From Rhodocytophaga rosea (GTDB taxonomy: Bacteria > Bacteroidota > Bacteroidia > Cytophagales > 172606-1): a stretch of 64,000 bases of DNA. The notes under the pieces were generated by a model. The model was not told the origin of the DNA, did no database searches, and saw nothing but the letters and a program-made list of their open reading frames with translations. The stretch is taken from assembly GCF_010119975.1 (NCBI RefSeq), contig NZ_CP048222.1, forward strand, positions 6,114,501-6,178,500, in the 5' to 3' direction. Shown in pieces: positions 34,761-44,914 of the stretch. The stretch's first letter is position 1, and the number at the start of each line of letters is the position of its first letter. A program made the position numbers and the translations under genes.

Positions 34761-37700
34761 CTAGTTTGCTTTCAATACCGGGTTTGTTATTCTCTCTTTC
34801 ATTTCTGCCACTATTTTATTCTGATGGCGCAATCTCCGGCAAAGTATTTTCATAATCTCACGGGTTACCTCAATACGGTCTGCCATAATTTCGTAGAAGG
34901 CATGCTGATCTAAGCGTAACAGAAAGGTATCTACAAGCGCTGTTACCGAAGCAGACCTGGGTTCAGTATCCAGCAATGAGAGTTCACCAAAAAAATCCCT
35001 GGTTTTAAGTTCTGCCAGGGTATGTTCTCCGTCATGCACCCGTACCGAACCTGAGTAAATGATGAACATACACGTACCCATGTCATCTTTTTTAACAATG
35101 CTTTCTCCAGCCTGCACTGGTACTTCTTTTAAAATAGAGGCCACATCTACCAGAATATCTTCTGAGGTTTCTCTAAAAATAGTAGTAGTTTTCAAGGCCA
35201 TTACTTTTTCAATGTCTAATAGTTGGGAATTCATAACTTGTTTGTTTTTCTCGTGGGTAGTTTCCTGCAATAAATGAATATCTTCAAAAGCCAGACTGGA
35301 CAAATAATTAGTATAGGTATCTGGATAAAAATCTTTTAATACCCATAAAGCAGTTTCTGCCACCAGTTTATTCGGGTGTGATACGGCCAGAATTGCCTCA
35401 TTGCTCATTTCATGAATACTCAGTTGCCTTACCACATATAAGGAAATCGCCTGTGTCCAGATATTCACCACTGGCACTTCCTGGCGGCTGATCAGTTTTT
35501 GTAAGTATACATGTAAACTCAATCTCTTTTGTGGGAAACGGGTATTGAAAATTTTCACCTGCTGGCTAATAGGGAAATCTTCCAGCAAGGGCAGAATAAT
35601 CGAACTCAGGTCTTTGGCGATTAACACATCGAGCACTTCAAAGGCATTGGCTTTTTTTTCCTTATTCGATAGGTGCATACTTTCCCACACTTGTAATACA
35701 TCATTGGAATTATAGATATAGGAGAGCAGTAAAACCAGGCGCTTTTTCAGATGAAGGAGTTCTATATGAAGGGCACTAATAAGCAGAGAGTAATGAGGCA
35801 ATTCAGCAGGAGTAGCAGAAAGGGTAATCACTTCTATACAGTTGAGAAACCAGCCGGCATCGGTTAGTTCCGCCTGAATACTGGTAAGTACTTTGTCTTT
35901 TTCTGAGGGACTAGGCTGATACCGGCATAGGGTAAGCGAATGCAGAATCTGGTTCCTTACTTCAATATTTTTAAAATAAAGCTTGTCTTTTAAAAGGGCA
36001 ATAGATTTGTTTCCACCCACTTTACCGCATACATAAATCAGCCGCCGCAGCCATACCGGGTTATAATCGGGTTTATTAAACTCAGTTTCGAAGAGCCCGG
36101 TTACTTCCTCACCAGTACTGATCAGGGCATTCATAGCCACCTCAAAAACCTGTGGAGAGGAAACGGCCCGTAACATAGAACCATACAACCTCGGATGCTT
36201 AATTTTGCCTGCTGCTTTCAGTGCTGCTTTGCGTACCACAACATCTTCATCTTCCATAAGTTTAAGTAAGGGATGATAAAAATGCTGGATACCTACTTCG
36301 CCAATCACACCTGCCGCAAAAGCCCGTTTTTCAGGGTCTTCAGAGAATACATACTCATTTAGATGCTGCCCGGCTAGAATAACGCCGCTAATCCCTCCGA
36401 AGCAAATCAAGCCCACCAAAGCGCCAGTCTGAATCAGTTTTTCTTTACTGTCGAGATAGGGACTTATTTCTTCTACCACTGTTTCCTCACCTAAAAAGCA
36501 ATATAACCGGATCGCATGTTTTTTAATAATAAGGTCCGGCTCTGACTCAATACGTTCTTTTACATGGCCTTGCAGAGACACCAGTTTTAAGCTTTCAATT
36601 TTTTTCAACACTTCCATACGTACCTCCGCAGAAGGATGTGCCATCAATTGCAGGAGTAATTCCGGGGCTTTACCGCTTTTACTTTTACACAGAATATCCA
36701 GGGCATACAAGACCTCACCCGGAAAAGGGCTATTAAGTTTAGCTTGTATCATAGCCAGCACATCCGGACTTTCCAGTTTCAGTGAACTTCCTTCCAGAAT
36801 GCGTTTCTTGAGCGCTACCTCCAGGGTATGGATATACGATTTATTGAGGTAAGAAATAGAGGCCACCCAGCCCACCAGAACCATTAGAAGTAGCACACTA
36901 AAGTGTACTAGTGTTAAGGAACTCAGCCAACCGAAACCTACTAATGCTACACCTGCTACACTAACGGCTATGGCTTCTATCACACCCAGGGTATCCAGCC
37001 CAAACATTTTGAGTTTTGTCTGCAAAGGCTGCAACAAGGAAATAAAAGTATTGCTGTATAAAGCTGCTTTGATGGTATCATTTACCAGCATAATTACTAC
37101 CCAAAACCAAGCTAACAAAAATGTATTACCGGAAAAACTGCTGCTGATGAGGCTAAAAATAGTAATGATACCCAAGGCGAAAGGAAGTGCAAAGAGGGCC
37201 ACTTGAATGCCGTATCGCCTTTGTATATAGCCATATAAAGAGATTTTAATAAAAAAGGCAATTAACTGCCCGGTACCCATAATAATACTAATAAAATAGG
37301 CTATTTCGGCCTGGCTGCTGAATTGCTCGTTTACCTGGCTCAAAAAGGCAAATTCAATAAAAATAAAAGTGAGGACGGCAAAGGAACAGGTAACGGAAAG
37401 GGCATAAATAAAATTAGTTTTGAAAAACCGCTGAACAATCCCCTTAGGTTTGATACTTAGTGTTTTTTGTGTTTCTGGTTCTTCAAGGTCAAAGGCTTTT
37501 TTGTTGGCGATAATGGAAATGAGAAATACCATAGCCAGCAGCAAGGCAACAGCCGAAAGCCATAATAGATTGATGGTTCCAATAACAGGAATCATTACTG
37601 AAGCCAGTAAATAGCCCAATACATTGCCTGGTACTTCCATAGAACTCACCAGTCCCAGGAGTCGTTTGCTTTGCCGTACATTAAACAGAATCAGATTTAA

Positions 37701-38099
37701 GCGGATAAATCCTGTACCAATATATGCCGACATGATGCGGTGCCAGACGATTAAACAGAAAACCAGCCATCCCACCTGTGCATAGGCAAGTCCAAACCTG
37801 AATAAGAGGACACATAGAAAAAAGACAATTATCTCTGCCAGAATTAATCGCTGGGCAGGATATACATTCGCCAGCCTGGAATACACTTCATTGATAAAAA
37901 GGAAAAGCAATCCACCAGTGATATATACATAGGGTAAGGTGGTGATCGGGTATTGGGTAAGAAATACGGCGCTGGCAGTAGTAAAAAATAAGGCAAGGGC
38001 TACTGTCTGGAAGAAGGAGTATAACATGAGCCTAAGCACAGTAGGTCCTTCTCCTTTCTGTAGATTTAACAGATCCTTAATTTTTTCTGAGTACTTCAT
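34761..38099 (-). CDS. NTT-like transporter fused to HEAT repeats and a cyclic-nucleotide-binding domain
   Basis: 1112 residues. About 12 membrane helices (1-420) resemble the ATP/ADP translocase (Npt/NTT) fold. Residues 440-960 form HEAT-type helical repeats (for example Leu-Met-Glu-Asp-Glu-Asp-Val-Val-Val-Arg-Lys-Ala-Ala-Leu). The end (about 980-1095) is a cNMP-binding domain; its phosphate cassette Phe-Gly-Glu-Leu-Ser-Leu-Leu-Asp-Thr-Glu-Pro-Arg-Ser-Ala keeps the Glu and Arg that hold the cyclic nucleotide. I infer that transport or a scaffold role is gated by a cyclic nucleotide. It is transcribed with the HD gene (28 bases upstream) and divergently from a cyclase. Confidence 0.85.
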   Translation of the reverse strand: MKYSEKIKDLLNLQKGEGPTVLRLMLYSFFQTVALALFFTTASAVFLTQYPITTLPYVYITGGLLFLFINEVYSRLANVYPAQRLILAEIIVFFLCVLLFRFGLAYAQVGWLVFCLIVWHRIMSAYIGTGFIRLNLILFNVRQSKRLLGLVSSMEVPGNVLGYLLASVMIPVIGTINLLWLSAVALLLAMVFLISIIANKKAFDLEEPETQKTLSIKPKGIVQRFFKTNFIYALSVTCSFAVLTFIFIEFAFLSQVNEQFSSQAEIAYFISIIMGTGQLIAFFIKISLYGYIQRRYGIQVALFALPFALGIITIFSLISSSFSGNTFLLAWFWVVIMLVNDTIKAALYSNTFISLLQPLQTKLKMFGLDTLGVIEAIAVSVAGVALVGFGWLSSLTLVHFSVLLLMVLVGWVASISYLNKSYIHTLEVALKKRILEGSSLKLESPDVLAMIQAKLNSPFPGEVLYALDILCKSKSGKAPELLLQLMAHPSAEVRMEVLKKIESLKLVSLQGHVKERIESEPDLIIKKHAIRLYCFLGEETVVEEISPYLDSKEKLIQTGALVGLICFGGISGVILAGQHLNEYVFSEDPEKRAFAAGVIGEVGIQHFYHPLLKLMEDEDVVVRKAALKAAGKIKHPRLYGSMLRAVSSPQVFEVAMNALISTGEEVTGLFETEFNKPDYNPVWLRRLIYVCGKVGGNKSIALLKDKLYFKNIEVRNQILHSLTLCRYQPSPSEKDKVLTSIQAELTDAGWFLNCIEVITLSATPAELPHYSLLISALHIELLHLKKRLVLLLSYIYNSNDVLQVWESMHLSNKEKKANAFEVLDVLIAKDLSSIILPLLEDFPISQQVKIFNTRFPQKRLSLHVYLQKLISRQEVPVVNIWTQAISLYVVRQLSIHEMSNEAILAVSHPNKLVAETALWVLKDFYPDTYTNYLSSLAFEDIHLLQETTHEKNKQVMNSQLLDIEKVMALKTTTIFRETSEDILVDVASILKEVPVQAGESIVKKDDMGTCMFIIYSGSVRVHDGEHTLAELKTRDFFGELSLLDTEPRSASVTALVDTFLLRLDQHAFYEIMADRIEVTREIMKILCRRLRHQNKIVAEMKERITNPVLKAN

Positions 38100-38127
38100 G
38101 TGCAGGCAGATGGTTTATCACAGGAAA

Positions 38128-38703
38128 TCAAAGCAGTTTCTGAAGCTCCAACAGGTGCTTATGCTTCCGGGCTTCCCGTTTCTCTTGGGCAGTTTTGGTA
38201 AAATAATGGTGTTGCTGAAAAAAATATACCTGTTTCTGGTTCCATTCTTCATCCGAAGAAATAATCCCAAATTCCATCCACTCCTGTTTAAGGGTTTGGG
38301 TAATGTCAAAAAAATCACTCCGGCCTAAATAATCCAGGTCAGCATCACACATAATCTGCTCCAGATGTGTCTGAGGATTTTGTGGGACTCTGGTTGCTAA
38401 AATGATGTGGCAGATAATTTTAATGTCATTAGTTAGATAATTGAAGCCAGGCAAAGTTTCCGAAGCGATCTGACAGGCAACTTCTTCATTGTTGTGATAC
38501 TGTACTATAAAACCAATATCATGATAAACAGCAGCCGTACGAAGCAGCACCAGGTCTTTTTCTTTCACATGCTCGCCTGAAGCCAGTTCCTCAACTGCCT
38601 GACACACATCCAGGGTATGGTGAATTCCATGATAATACAGGTTTTTGGGCAACTCATTTTCCAAGCGCTTCAGCACATACTCTCTGGCTTTCTGATAATG
38701 CAT
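38128..38703 (-). CDS. HD domain phosphohydrolase
   Basis: 191 residues. The HD metal set is visible: His in Tyr-His-Gly-Ile-His-His, the His-Asp pair in Val-Tyr-His-Asp-Ile-Gly, and a downstream Asp in Cys-Asp-Ala-Asp-Leu-Asp. Small HD proteins hydrolyse nucleotides or phosphomonoesters. Upstream of the NTT/cNMP fusion by 28 bases and divergent from a cyclase, it could act on a nucleotide signal, but nothing in the sequence proves the substrate. Confidence 0.8.
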   Translation of the reverse strand: MHYQKAREYVLKRLENELPKNLYYHGIHHTLDVCQAVEELASGEHVKEKDLVLLRTAAVYHDIGFIVQYHNNEEVACQIASETLPGFNYLTNDIKIICHIILATRVPQNPQTHLEQIMCDADLDYLGRSDFFDITQTLKQEWMEFGIISSDEEWNQKQVYFFQQHHYFTKTAQEKREARKHKHLLELQKLL

Positions 38704-38870
38704 AATCGGGGCATAATTCTACAATTAAACCTTTTTTAAGATAAAATGCAAAAGTTTGAAAACCGGGAATACTGATACTAATTATTTGCAATAAATAAGC
38801 ATAGCAGGCGGATTGAAAGTATCATTTTTTTTTATACATTCAGCAAAACAAACATACCTAAGGCAGACTA

Positions 38871-39917
38871 ATGGCAGCAAAAATACTTGTGGTTGATGAT
38901 GAGGCAGATTTGGAATCATTAATCAAACAGAAGTTCCGCAAGCAAATCCGGGAAAACCTCTATGAATTTGTATTTGCAGGCAATGGACACGAAGCCTTAG
39001 AGCAAATCAGAAGGCACCCGGATATTGATGTGGTGCTCTCAGATATCAACATGCCTGGTATGGATGGCCTCACCTTACTGGTAAAAATTCACGAATCGAG
39101 TCCACTAGTGAAGACGGTAATTGTTTCGGCCTATGGAGATATGGAAAACATCCGGACCGCTATGAACCGGGGTGCTTTCGATTTTGTATGCAAACCAGTC
39201 AATTTCGCTGACTTAGAAGTGACCATGCAAAAAACCATCGGTTATGTAAACCAGCTCCGGGAAACCATACGTGCCATTAAGGAGAACAATATCCTGCGCA
39301 TGTATGTAGACGAATCAGTACTTAAATTTATGACCCAGCAGCAAATGGAAACCTCCCTGTTTGCCAACGAAACCATCGAAGCCAGTGTTGCTTTTTTAGA
39401 TATCTGCGGATTTACAGCCATTACCGAAAATGCGCCAGCCAATACAGTGGTCTCACTCATCAACAAATATTTTGACCTGATGGTGAAGGAGATCATCGCA
39501 CAAGGAGGGTATGTAGATAAATTTATTGGCGATGCCGTAATGGCCGTTTTTCGGGGACAATATCATTTAGACCGGGCCATTGAAGCATCTCTAGCCGTTC
39601 GTAACCGCATTAATACGATTTCAGAACGGATACTGGATTCTCCGGAATATATACCCAAGGTTTCTATCGGAATTAATGCTGGTGAAATGGTATCAGGCAA
39701 TATTGGTTCTGCTTCTCTCAAAAGGTTGGATTATACGGTGATTGGCGATACCGTAAACCTGGCCCAACGCCTGCAAACAGTGGCTCAACCAGGACAAGTA
39801 GTAATATCTGAATCATCGTACCACAAAGTTAAAGAATCGTTCCGATGTGAGCTGGTAGGAGAGGTGAAACTAAAAAATAAAGCCAACGCAGTAGTGATCT
39901 ATGAGGTGCTGGAATAA
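38871..39917 (+). CDS. Response regulator fused to an adenylate cyclase
   Basis: 348 residues. The receiver domain (1-125) has the acidic pair at 10-11, phospho-acceptor Asp58 in Leu-Ser-Asp-Ile-Asn-Met-Pro-Gly and Lys107. A helical linker leads to a class III cyclase (about 168-345) with Phe-Leu-Asp-Ile-Cys-Gly-Phe, the adenine-selecting Lys217 in Asp-Lys-Phe-Ile-Gly-Asp and a Thr at the second selecting position, as in class IIIb adenylate cyclases. Unlike the two other cyclases here it looks fully canonical. The adjacent tandem kinases have no receiver of their own and are the likely phosphate donors. Confidence 0.92.
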   Translation: MAAKILVVDDEADLESLIKQKFRKQIRENLYEFVFAGNGHEALEQIRRHPDIDVVLSDINMPGMDGLTLLVKIHESSPLVKTVIVSAYGDMENIRTAMNRGAFDFVCKPVNFADLEVTMQKTIGYVNQLRETIRAIKENNILRMYVDESVLKFMTQQQMETSLFANETIEASVAFLDICGFTAITENAPANTVVSLINKYFDLMVKEIIAQGGYVDKFIGDAVMAVFRGQYHLDRAIEASLAVRNRINTISERILDSPEYIPKVSIGINAGEMVSGNIGSASLKRLDYTVIGDTVNLAQRLQTVAQPGQVVISESSYHKVKESFRCELVGEVKLKNKANAVVIYEVLE

Positions 39918-39964
39918 GCTTTGTAAACAGCGCTATTAAATAGATTCATGTTAAAAAACAGCCT

Positions 39965-40302
39965 GATTACATCCTGCTTTATTTGTTTCTGATAATGCCT
40001 TTTATGCCACCCAACAGAAGAAAACACAGCTCAACGGGCAATATCAGCCACAAGTAATTGTTTCGACAAAAGCCCTTAGTGAAAAAGTATGAATCCGGGT
40101 GAAAGACAATGGCACAGTCATTCCCGAAAGTATTAAAAGCAAAATATTCCAGCTTTTCTTTACCACCAAATCCACTGGAGAAGGCACCGGACTCGGCTTA
40201 TCTTTGAGCTATGATATTATTACCAAAGGCCATGGAGGTGAGTTGAAAATGGAAAGTATGGAAGGAGAGCACAGTGAATTTGTGATTCTGTTGCCGGTAT
40301 AA
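39965..40302 (+). pseudogene. Dead C-terminal fragment of a histidine kinase
   Basis: About 110 codons of an ATPase domain nearly identical in motif order to the following kinases: Asn-Ala-Phe-Tyr-Ala, Lys-Asp-Asn-Gly-Thr, Phe-Phe-Thr-Thr-Lys, Gly-Thr-Gly-Leu-Gly-Leu-Ser. The N-box region is cut off at its left and an in-frame TGA sits at 40090-40092, where the intact copies have the Val-Glu-Ile segment. It is the remains of a further member of the tandem array. Confidence 0.85.
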
Positions 40303-40343
40303 TGATTTTTGATTATAATTTACAAGCTACCACCTGTTCTGAC

Positions 40344-42563
40344 ATGAAACACCTTTTTCGCTTTTTGTTTCTTATTTGCCTGCCATTTTCTATGTATGGA
40401 CAAAATCCTGCTATTGACAGCCTGGACCGGCTGATTGTGAAAGCTACTACGGATACAGCCAGAATTAACCTGCGTATAAAGAAGCTGAATTACCTGAATG
40501 AGATCAACCTGGATTCAGCGATTCTAGAGGGGAAAAGAAACATTACTGATGCACAAAAGATAAATTACTCTCAGGGTGTAGCCAATACGCTGATACGGTT
40601 AGTTACCAGTTACTGTTACAAAGGAGAGTATGCTGCTGCTGCCCAGAGCCTGGAAATGGCAGAAAAAATATACCGCTCCCTACAAGACTCTACTGGCTTT
40701 GGTAACTTGTATTCCAGCTATGGAATGATGTATGGCATGCAAAGTAAGTACGACAGTTCTATTTATTATTATGAACGTGCCATTCAGGTTGCCAGCAATA
40801 TTAAAAACGAGTTTATGCTGAACCGTGCTTACCAGAATATAGCTATCCCCTATCAGATGCAATCTAATTTTTCTCCAGCTCTATCCTATCTGCAAAAAGC
40901 CCAGGATTATTACGAAAAGAAAAAAGATATAGGTTCGCAGACATATATTGCCATGAATATAGGTTTGATTTATAATAATTTAGGAGATATTAAACGGGCA
41001 GAGGAATCATTGATGAAAGCCGTTAGTCTTTCAAAAGCGGCAGGTACCCGGAATGTAGAACTTTATGCTTACTCCAACCTGGCCTCACTGTATGAAAAAC
41101 AGGAAAACCACCAGCGTTCCCATGAATTTGCCATGAAGGCCGCCCGGCTAGGGAAAGAAATGGGCGATACGGGTATTGAGGCCGCCAGCCTTGCCAAATC
41201 GGCCATTTCTCTAGCTCATCTGAATCAGTTAACAGAAGCAGAGAAAACAGCGAAACAATCCATTCTGACAGCCGATGTTTCCCATCAGCCCTATATTATC
41301 TATCAGGCTTATAATGCCCTTGGATTCATTCTGAAAACACAGGAAAAATATAGGGACGCCATCACACAATATGAAAAAGCATTTGATGCGATTAAGGAGG
41401 CCAAGGTATATGATGAGTACGTAGGTCAATCGTATAAAAATTTATCTGAGTCATATAGCGGCGCAGGCGATTATCCGAAAGCACTCGCAGCCTATAAAAA
41501 ATTTGCAGAAATAGCCGATTCGGTCCGGAGCCGGGAGAACATCCGCAAGGCGACCGAACTTAATATGAATTATGAATTTGACAAAAAACAACAACTTGCT
41601 ACCGCTGAACAGGAAAAAACAAATATAGAATCCCGGAACCGTCAGATCATGCTGGGCGTAGGATTGCTGTTAATGCTGATCATTGCTGTAATTGCCTTTT
41701 ATGCCTATTATACCAAACAAAAAGCAGCAACGCTGTTGAAGCGCCAGAAGGAAGAAGTAGAAGCAGCAATGACCGAGTTAAGAACTACCCAGGAACAACT
41801 GGTGCAGCGGGAGAAAATGGCCTCTTTAGGAGAACTTACGGCTGGCATTGCTCATGAAATTCAAAATCCCCTGAATTTTGTCAATAATTTTTCTGATGTA
41901 TCAGTGGAGTTAATAGAAGAACTGAAGGAGGAACTGGATTCTGGTAATATTACAGAAGTCAGGGCACTCTCAAATGATATCATGAAAAACCTGGAGAAGA
42001 TCTATCACCATGGTAAACGGGCAGATGCCATCGTAAAAAGTATGCTGCAGCATTCCAGAGTTTCGTCCGGAGGAAAACAACCTACTGATCTCAATGAGTT
42101 GGCTGATGAATACCTCCGGCTGGCGTATCATGGCTTGAGGGCCAAAGAAAAAGACTTCAATGCTGAATTTAAACTCGAAGCAGACCCGGCCGTAGGCTCA
42201 GTGAATGTGGTGCCCCAGGAAATCGGCAGAGTGCTTCTGAATCTGTTCAGCAATGCCTTTTATGCCGTCAATCAGAAAAAGCATCAGCTCAATGGGCAGT
42301 ATCAGCCACAGGTAATAGTTACTACAAAGAAACTGGCAGACAAGGTAGAAATCTGGGTGAAGGACAATGGCACAGGTATTCCGGAAGCAGTGAAAGACAA
42401 AATATTTCAGCCCTTTTTTACTACCAAGCCGACAGGAGAAGGCACCGGACTGGGTTTGTCACTTAGCTATGATATTATTACCAAAGGACATAGCGGAACA
42501 TTAAAAGTTGATTCGCAGGAAGGAGAATACTCAGAATTTACAATACTATTGCCAGCAAAATAA
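40344..42563 (+). CDS. TPR sensor histidine kinase, copy 1
   Basis: 739 residues from ATG 40344, chosen because a signal peptide follows directly (ends Met-Tyr-Gly-Gln); a frame start at 40302 precedes it. Seven or so TPR units lie in the periplasm (40-410), one membrane helix at about 433-456, a coiled coil, then HisKA with phospho-acceptor His504 in Ala-His-Glu-Ile-Gln-Asn-Pro-Leu, and HATPase_c (about 615-735: Asn-Ala-Phe-Tyr, Asp-Asn-Gly-Thr-Gly, Gly-Thr-Gly-Leu-Gly-Leu-Ser). There is no receiver or DNA-binding domain. The kinase half is shared with the three kinases downstream. Confidence 0.9.
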   Translation: MKHLFRFLFLICLPFSMYGQNPAIDSLDRLIVKATTDTARINLRIKKLNYLNEINLDSAILEGKRNITDAQKINYSQGVANTLIRLVTSYCYKGEYAAAAQSLEMAEKIYRSLQDSTGFGNLYSSYGMMYGMQSKYDSSIYYYERAIQVASNIKNEFMLNRAYQNIAIPYQMQSNFSPALSYLQKAQDYYEKKKDIGSQTYIAMNIGLIYNNLGDIKRAEESLMKAVSLSKAAGTRNVELYAYSNLASLYEKQENHQRSHEFAMKAARLGKEMGDTGIEAASLAKSAISLAHLNQLTEAEKTAKQSILTADVSHQPYIIYQAYNALGFILKTQEKYRDAITQYEKAFDAIKEAKVYDEYVGQSYKNLSESYSGAGDYPKALAAYKKFAEIADSVRSRENIRKATELNMNYEFDKKQQLATAEQEKTNIESRNRQIMLGVGLLLMLIIAVIAFYAYYTKQKAATLLKRQKEEVEAAMTELRTTQEQLVQREKMASLGELTAGIAHEIQNPLNFVNNFSDVSVELIEELKEELDSGNITEVRALSNDIMKNLEKIYHHGKRADAIVKSMLQHSRVSSGGKQPTDLNELADEYLRLAYHGLRAKEKDFNAEFKLEADPAVGSVNVVPQEIGRVLLNLFSNAFYAVNQKKHQLNGQYQPQVIVTTKKLADKVEIWVKDNGTGIPEAVKDKIFQPFFTTKPTGEGTGLGLSLSYDIITKGHSGTLKVDSQEGEYSEFTILLPAK

Positions 42564-42615
42564 GCACAGCCAGCGCTATTTCAAATTGAATTCACAATGC
42601 TACACCTTTATCCCC

Positions 42616-44838
42616 ATGAAATACCTGGCTTTCTTATTTTCTCTTGTAATTTGTGTATATGGGTCAACATTTGGGCAAACCCCTGCCATTGATAGCCTGG
42701 ACCGGCTGATTCTGAAAGTCACTACTGATACAGCGAGGATCAAACTTCTATTAAAGAAAGCAGATTTCCTGGTTGAAGTTAATCTGGACTCAGCCATCAA
42801 TGTGAGTAAAAGGACCATTCAGGCGGCAGAAAAAATAAATTATAAAAAAGGCGAAGCCAATGCCAGGCTTGGTTTAGCTACCGGTTATAATTTTAAAGGG
42901 GAGTATAAGGCGGCTTCCCTGAATTTGAAAATAGCTGAAGAGATATTCCTCTCCTTACAGGATTCTACAGGCCTGGGAACTTTGTATGGCAACTATGGCA
43001 TGATGTACGGCATGCAAAGCAAGTATGATAGTTCCATTTATTATTATGAGCGTGCTATTCAGGTTGCTGAGGGTTTACATGATGATAGATTATTAAATAA
43101 TGCCTATAAGAACATTGCCATTTCCTATTACATGCAATCGAATTTTACTCCGGCCATGTTGTATATGCAAAAATCCCTGGTCTATTATGAAAAACAAAAA
43201 AATATTCGTTCACAAGCCAATACTTTGATGAATATGGGCCTGATCTATGATGAAATGGGAGATAAGGTACGGGCCGAAGAGTCGTTGATGAAATCAATTA
43301 CACTTTCAAAAGCAGCAGGTGTGCGCAATGTAGAACTCTATGCCTATTCTAACCTGGCTTCCCTGTATGAAAGCAAAAAAAATTACCAGCTCTCTTATGA
43401 ATATGCCATGAAAGCAGCCGTATTAGGCCGGGAAATGGGTGATAACGGCATCGAAGCCGCCAGCTTGTCTAAAGCTGTCATTTCCCTGGCCAAACTCAAT
43501 AAGTTAGGGGAAGCCGAAAAACTCGCCAGGCAGGCTATCCTTACAGCTGATCTAGCCAAACAACCGATGAATAGCTACCAGGCATATGCTGCCATGGGGC
43601 TTGTACTCAAGTTACAGAATAAATTTGACAGATCCATTGAAGCCTATAGCAAAGCATTTGAGGTGATGCAGGAATCGGATATATATGATGAATCCATTGG
43701 CGAAACATATTTTAATTTATCAGAGTCTTACAGCAAGGTAGGCGATTATCAAAAAGCGCTTACAGCGTATCAGAAGTATGCCGAAATAGCCGATTCGGTC
43801 AGAAGCCAGGAGAACATACGCAAGGCTACTGAAATCAATATGAACTATGAATTTGAGAAGAAACAACAACTCGCTGCTGCCGAACAGGAACGTAAAAATG
43901 TAGAAACCAGAAACAGGCAACTGGTATTATCAGTCGGACTGGGATTAACCATCCTCGTGGCACTCATTGCCTTCTATGCTTTCCGTACCAAACTAAAAGC
44001 AAATACCTTACTGCAGCGCCAGAAAGAAGAAATTGAAACCGCTATGACTGAATTAAGAACTACCCAGGCTCAACTGATCCAGAAAGAAAAAATGGCTTCT
44101 TTAGGAGAACTCACAGCCGGTATTGCCCATGAAATCCAAAATCCACTCAACTTTGTCAATAACTTTGCAGAAGTGAGCAATGAACTCCTGGAAGAATTAC
44201 AACAGGAACTAATGACTACCCAAAACGACGAAACACTTGTCCTTACTTCCAGCATTAAAACTAATCTGTCAAAAATTGTACACCACGGTAAACGGGCGGA
44301 TGCCATCGTTAAAAGTATGTTGCAGCATTCCAGCATGAGCAGCGGAGAAAAGCAATTATTAGATATGAATGTTTTAATAGATGAATATTTAAGACTTGCT
44401 TACCATGGACTTAAAGCAAAAGAAAAAGACTTCAATGCGGATTTAATTACTGACTTGGATGTAAGCATAGACAGAATCAAGGTAGTACCACAGGAGATAG
44501 GCAGAGTTTTATTGAATCTGTTCAACAATGCTTTTTATGCCACCCAACAGAAAAAACAGCAACTCAACGGACAATATCAACCTCAAGTGACAGTTACAAC
44601 AAAAGCTGTCAGGAATAAGGTAGAAATCCGGGTGAAAGACAATGGTACAGGCATTCCGGAAGCAGTGAAAGACAAAATATTTCAGCCCTTTTTTACGACC
44701 AAGCCGACAGGGGAAGGCACCGGACTGGGTTTATCACTCAGTTATGACATCATTACCAAAGGTCATGGAGGAGAGTTGAAAGTAGAGAGCAAGGAAGATG
44801 AGTTTACAGAAATGATTATATGCTTGCCTGCAGTTTGA
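42616..44838 (+). CDS. TPR sensor histidine kinase, copy 2
   Basis: 741 residues from ATG 42616, where the signal peptide begins (it ends Thr-Phe-Gly-Gln). It has the same layout as copy 1: periplasmic TPRs, one membrane helix (about 435-455), phospho-acceptor His505 and HATPase_c. It begins 52 bases after copy 1, so they are probably cotranscribed. Identity with copy 1 is high throughout, including the start (Pro-Ala-Ile-Asp-Ser-Leu-Asp-Arg-Leu), showing a tandem duplication. Confidence 0.9.
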   Translation: MKYLAFLFSLVICVYGSTFGQTPAIDSLDRLILKVTTDTARIKLLLKKADFLVEVNLDSAINVSKRTIQAAEKINYKKGEANARLGLATGYNFKGEYKAASLNLKIAEEIFLSLQDSTGLGTLYGNYGMMYGMQSKYDSSIYYYERAIQVAEGLHDDRLLNNAYKNIAISYYMQSNFTPAMLYMQKSLVYYEKQKNIRSQANTLMNMGLIYDEMGDKVRAEESLMKSITLSKAAGVRNVELYAYSNLASLYESKKNYQLSYEYAMKAAVLGREMGDNGIEAASLSKAVISLAKLNKLGEAEKLARQAILTADLAKQPMNSYQAYAAMGLVLKLQNKFDRSIEAYSKAFEVMQESDIYDESIGETYFNLSESYSKVGDYQKALTAYQKYAEIADSVRSQENIRKATEINMNYEFEKKQQLAAAEQERKNVETRNRQLVLSVGLGLTILVALIAFYAFRTKLKANTLLQRQKEEIETAMTELRTTQAQLIQKEKMASLGELTAGIAHEIQNPLNFVNNFAEVSNELLEELQQELMTTQNDETLVLTSSIKTNLSKIVHHGKRADAIVKSMLQHSSMSSGEKQLLDMNVLIDEYLRLAYHGLKAKEKDFNADLITDLDVSIDRIKVVPQEIGRVLLNLFNNAFYATQQKKQQLNGQYQPQVTVTTKAVRNKVEIRVKDNGTGIPEAVKDKIFQPFFTTKPTGEGTGLGLSLSYDIITKGHGGELKVESKEDEFTEMIICLPAV

Positions 44839-44914
44839 TTTCTTTTTTGTAACTTTTACAAAGCCGGCTATTCAGATAATTATTAAATTTTCCACCTTCT
44901 CTCCAACCAGGTGC

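Noticed and set aside
40302-40343. Upstream extension of the first TPR kinase
   Set aside because: The signal peptide starts at 40344, and the extension overlaps the end of the dead kinase fragment.
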